Shown: positions 35,101-35,345 of the stretch, one piece after another
Layout: every line of letters starts with the position of its first letter
Position numbering within the stretch: the first letter of the stretch is position 1
Origin: Egibacteraceae bacterium
Lineage (GTDB): Bacteria; Actinomycetota; Nitriliruptoria; Euzebyales; Egibacteraceae
Assembly (NCBI GenBank): GCA_040905805.1
Contig: JBBDQS010000069.1
Location: 1-35,345 of the forward strand
Reading direction: 5' to 3'
DNA length: 35,345 nt
Made by a program: the position numbers and the translations under genes
Notes under the pieces: generated by a model
Databases searched by the model: none
The model's input: only the letters and a program-made list of their open reading frames with translations
Told to the model about the DNA's origin: nothing

Positions 35101-35345
35101 CACGGTGGAGGCACACGACGCGGAGAGCAACGAGTCCGGGGACGGACCCTCGACGACCGCGACCACCCTCGAGGTCACGCCGGACCCCGACCCGGACCCA
35201 GACCCCGACCCCGACCCCGACGCGCAGGCGTGTGACCCCGCCCTGGTGCCCGACTCGCCGTTCACCGACATCGCCGGCAACACCCACGAGGACAACATCG
35301 CCTGCATCGTGTGGTTCGGGCTGACCCAGGGCACCACCCCCACCA
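32105..35345 (+). CDS. BNR4: large modular surface protein, Asp-box propeller with CWB2-like, FN3 and SLH-like modules (partial)
   Basis: An open frame of 1,080 codons running off the right edge. AAGGAG lies seven bases before the ATG. The signal peptide ends near TGAQ (about 39). The Asp-box propeller spans about 85-580 with boxes such as SRDGGETW, RSDDGGDT, SDDGGDTW, TDDQGATW, SSDAGQTW and STDDGESF. Residues 590-930 resemble the putative cell-wall-binding repeat 2 family (AVVVNEGDWASALVGS, PVLATPANALP, IVVGDTDAISDAV, NRLTGADAYELS). An FN3 domain (about 938-1025) and an Asp-Pro repeat linker (1027-1040) follow. The last visible residues (SPFTDIAGNTHEDNIACIVWFGLTQGT) look like the start of an S-layer-homology domain. 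It should be bound to wall polymers, unlike the TM-anchored BNR1-3. Paralogy is closest to BNR3. Confidence 0.88.
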   Translation, partial: MQEIHRGLPLGRAIWPRATMAAVLALLMGLALLATPTGAQEPSQVEPAQSVAPELADVTVSPNQPVAPVNPPPGEEAPGRLAGGLRVNPEDPEHWVAFTWNAHVEAGDACELHVSRDGGETWSTTNDFPAPPDFGTEPPASEARGFCSNERGSGRHSSHGSIAFGEGGTVYTAFLGIREGAAGTSLLLARSDDGGDTITSVEEGIVGGVAGPVDEDTGLINPQHPSFNFPRVAVDPGAGEGGEDLVYVQARGSIAHPTENTWTTNNIAMAVSDDGGDTWSHPLAVNRTDQQAADDPADFNGSLQGQIVIGSDGTAYTVWQSGGRLIRVGWTDDQGATWEVADVVDTPGDSYPRLAINPNNDNLHISFALEPEPPAVEAATDVQPQDHWFDPGAGMYHTTSSDAGQTWSSPNRVDDNLPPDSGVTEHQRRHPNIGVSSSGRVDIVWMDRRHWIEGRTPLIERGGAERPVERYICEDSHWSCSIARTRDIYHAFSTDDGESFSTNVRLTDYSNNDDQGWEQQQGAFWHHGMGLDHAGDDMVAVWHDSRRGKALPGTFKFSFVPSPIAFRAAENEDLFFTRVRYDDDPDGLPLVETLPEDNAVDVSVALSQDIGYPGGGQSRGTDRTGPIMATSPHAQAVVVNEGDWASALVGSVLARRYMGPVLATPANALPAVVSDEIDRMELHRREEAPRPLPDGTDTSDMVDQAGLTGVFILGAADDVSAGIETDIAARGPLGTDVERFSQEPAEMAAEVALHLDPRLTAAEGEPPGPAFDAVVIVNPEDSDSAGVAALAAGKLLPVLFVNPDSIPQDTEDALDALDIDRTIVVGDTDAISDAVLGDLPGANRLTGADAYELSEDIVEEGHDRGLPANIVYVVDDAMHAALAGSSVARAGGMLVRAPDAHPQDAMDTMETAGLEDHVDRIIRFGADVLAPVWPDGAELTATDITQTSVTLSWPSASDDTAVAGYHLFQDGTVIADIEGSPVPTSHTVTGLTPGTSYTFTVEAHDAESNESGDGPSTTATTLEVTPDPDPDPDPDPDPDAQACDPALVPDSPFTDIAGNTHEDNIACIVWFGLTQGTTPT
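35182..35221. repeat. Asp-Pro coding repeat (GACCCC/GACCCG)
   Basis: About six to seven tandem GACCC(C/G/A) hexamers encode an Asp-Pro linker between the FN3 and SLH-like modules of BNR4. Changes in copy number keep the frame and alter linker length. Confidence 0.85.

Overview
The window is very GC-rich DNA with GTG starts, strong Shine-Dalgarno sites and wobble-position G/C throughout. It carries a class E/F-type sortase, an RskA-type anti-sigma factor, many lipoproteins and a large surface protein that ends in cell-wall-binding and S-layer-homology-like modules. This fits a free-living actinobacterium. A deep lineage of the Nitriliruptoria/Euzebya type is my inference from the surface modules and the phosphoribulokinase; I saw no rRNA or other marker that would settle it. 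I find 29 protein genes, no tRNA or rRNA, no insertion sequence and no CRISPR array.

Region 1 (1-5.1 kb) is an envelope and copper-redox cluster. A minus-strand run encodes a lipoprotein built from two copies of a four-histidine helical domain, a cupredoxin lipoprotein, a small Pro/Ala-rich exported protein and a sortase. Facing it are a second cupredoxin lipoprotein, an anti-sigma factor without a sigma partner, and a small muconolactone-isomerase-like protein. Region 2 (5.1-8.2 kb) has a GAF-containing NarL-type sensor kinase with its response regulator, divergent from a phosphoribulokinase (Calvin cycle) that has no RuBisCO nearby and ends in a strong terminator.

Region 3 (8.2-12.1 kb) has a membrane-tethered Asp-box beta-propeller (BNR1), and convergent to it a coupled pair of lipoproteins: a duplicated PAP2/vanadium-haloperoxidase-like protein and a DM13 redox-domain protein. 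Region 4 (12.4-17.1 kb) is an apparent three-gene operon: a zinc-finger/TM/kelch protein, an FtsH protease and a zinc-finger/TM/alpha-beta hydrolase. The first and third share the same N-terminal zinc-binding module and membrane anchor.

Region 5 (17.1-23.8 kb) holds two back-to-back transcription units. One is an Ig-like surface protein, then an oligopeptide-type binding lipoprotein, then BNR2. The other is a second Ig-like surface protein followed by BNR3. A 27-base C homopolymer lies just upstream of the binding-protein gene. Region 6 (23.9-30.0 kb) is a minus-strand series: a second FtsH, a small membrane protein, a methyltransferase, an unrecognised protein, a two-domain multicopper oxidase and a YtkA-like protein. 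Region 7 (30.2-35.3 kb) has a third Ig-like surface protein divergent from BNR4, a large modular surface protein cut off by the window end, with a long structured leader.

The common thread is the cell exterior. Four Asp-box propellers and one kelch propeller, three small Ig-like anchored proteins of one family and at least seven exported redox or copper proteins sit together with two membrane proteases and a sortase. The strongest candidate for an undescribed system is the repeated linkage of the Ig-like family (a Cys just after the signal peptide, one Ig-like domain, a C-terminal TM helix) with Asp-box propellers. The second is the zinc-finger-kelch / FtsH / zinc-finger-hydrolase operon.
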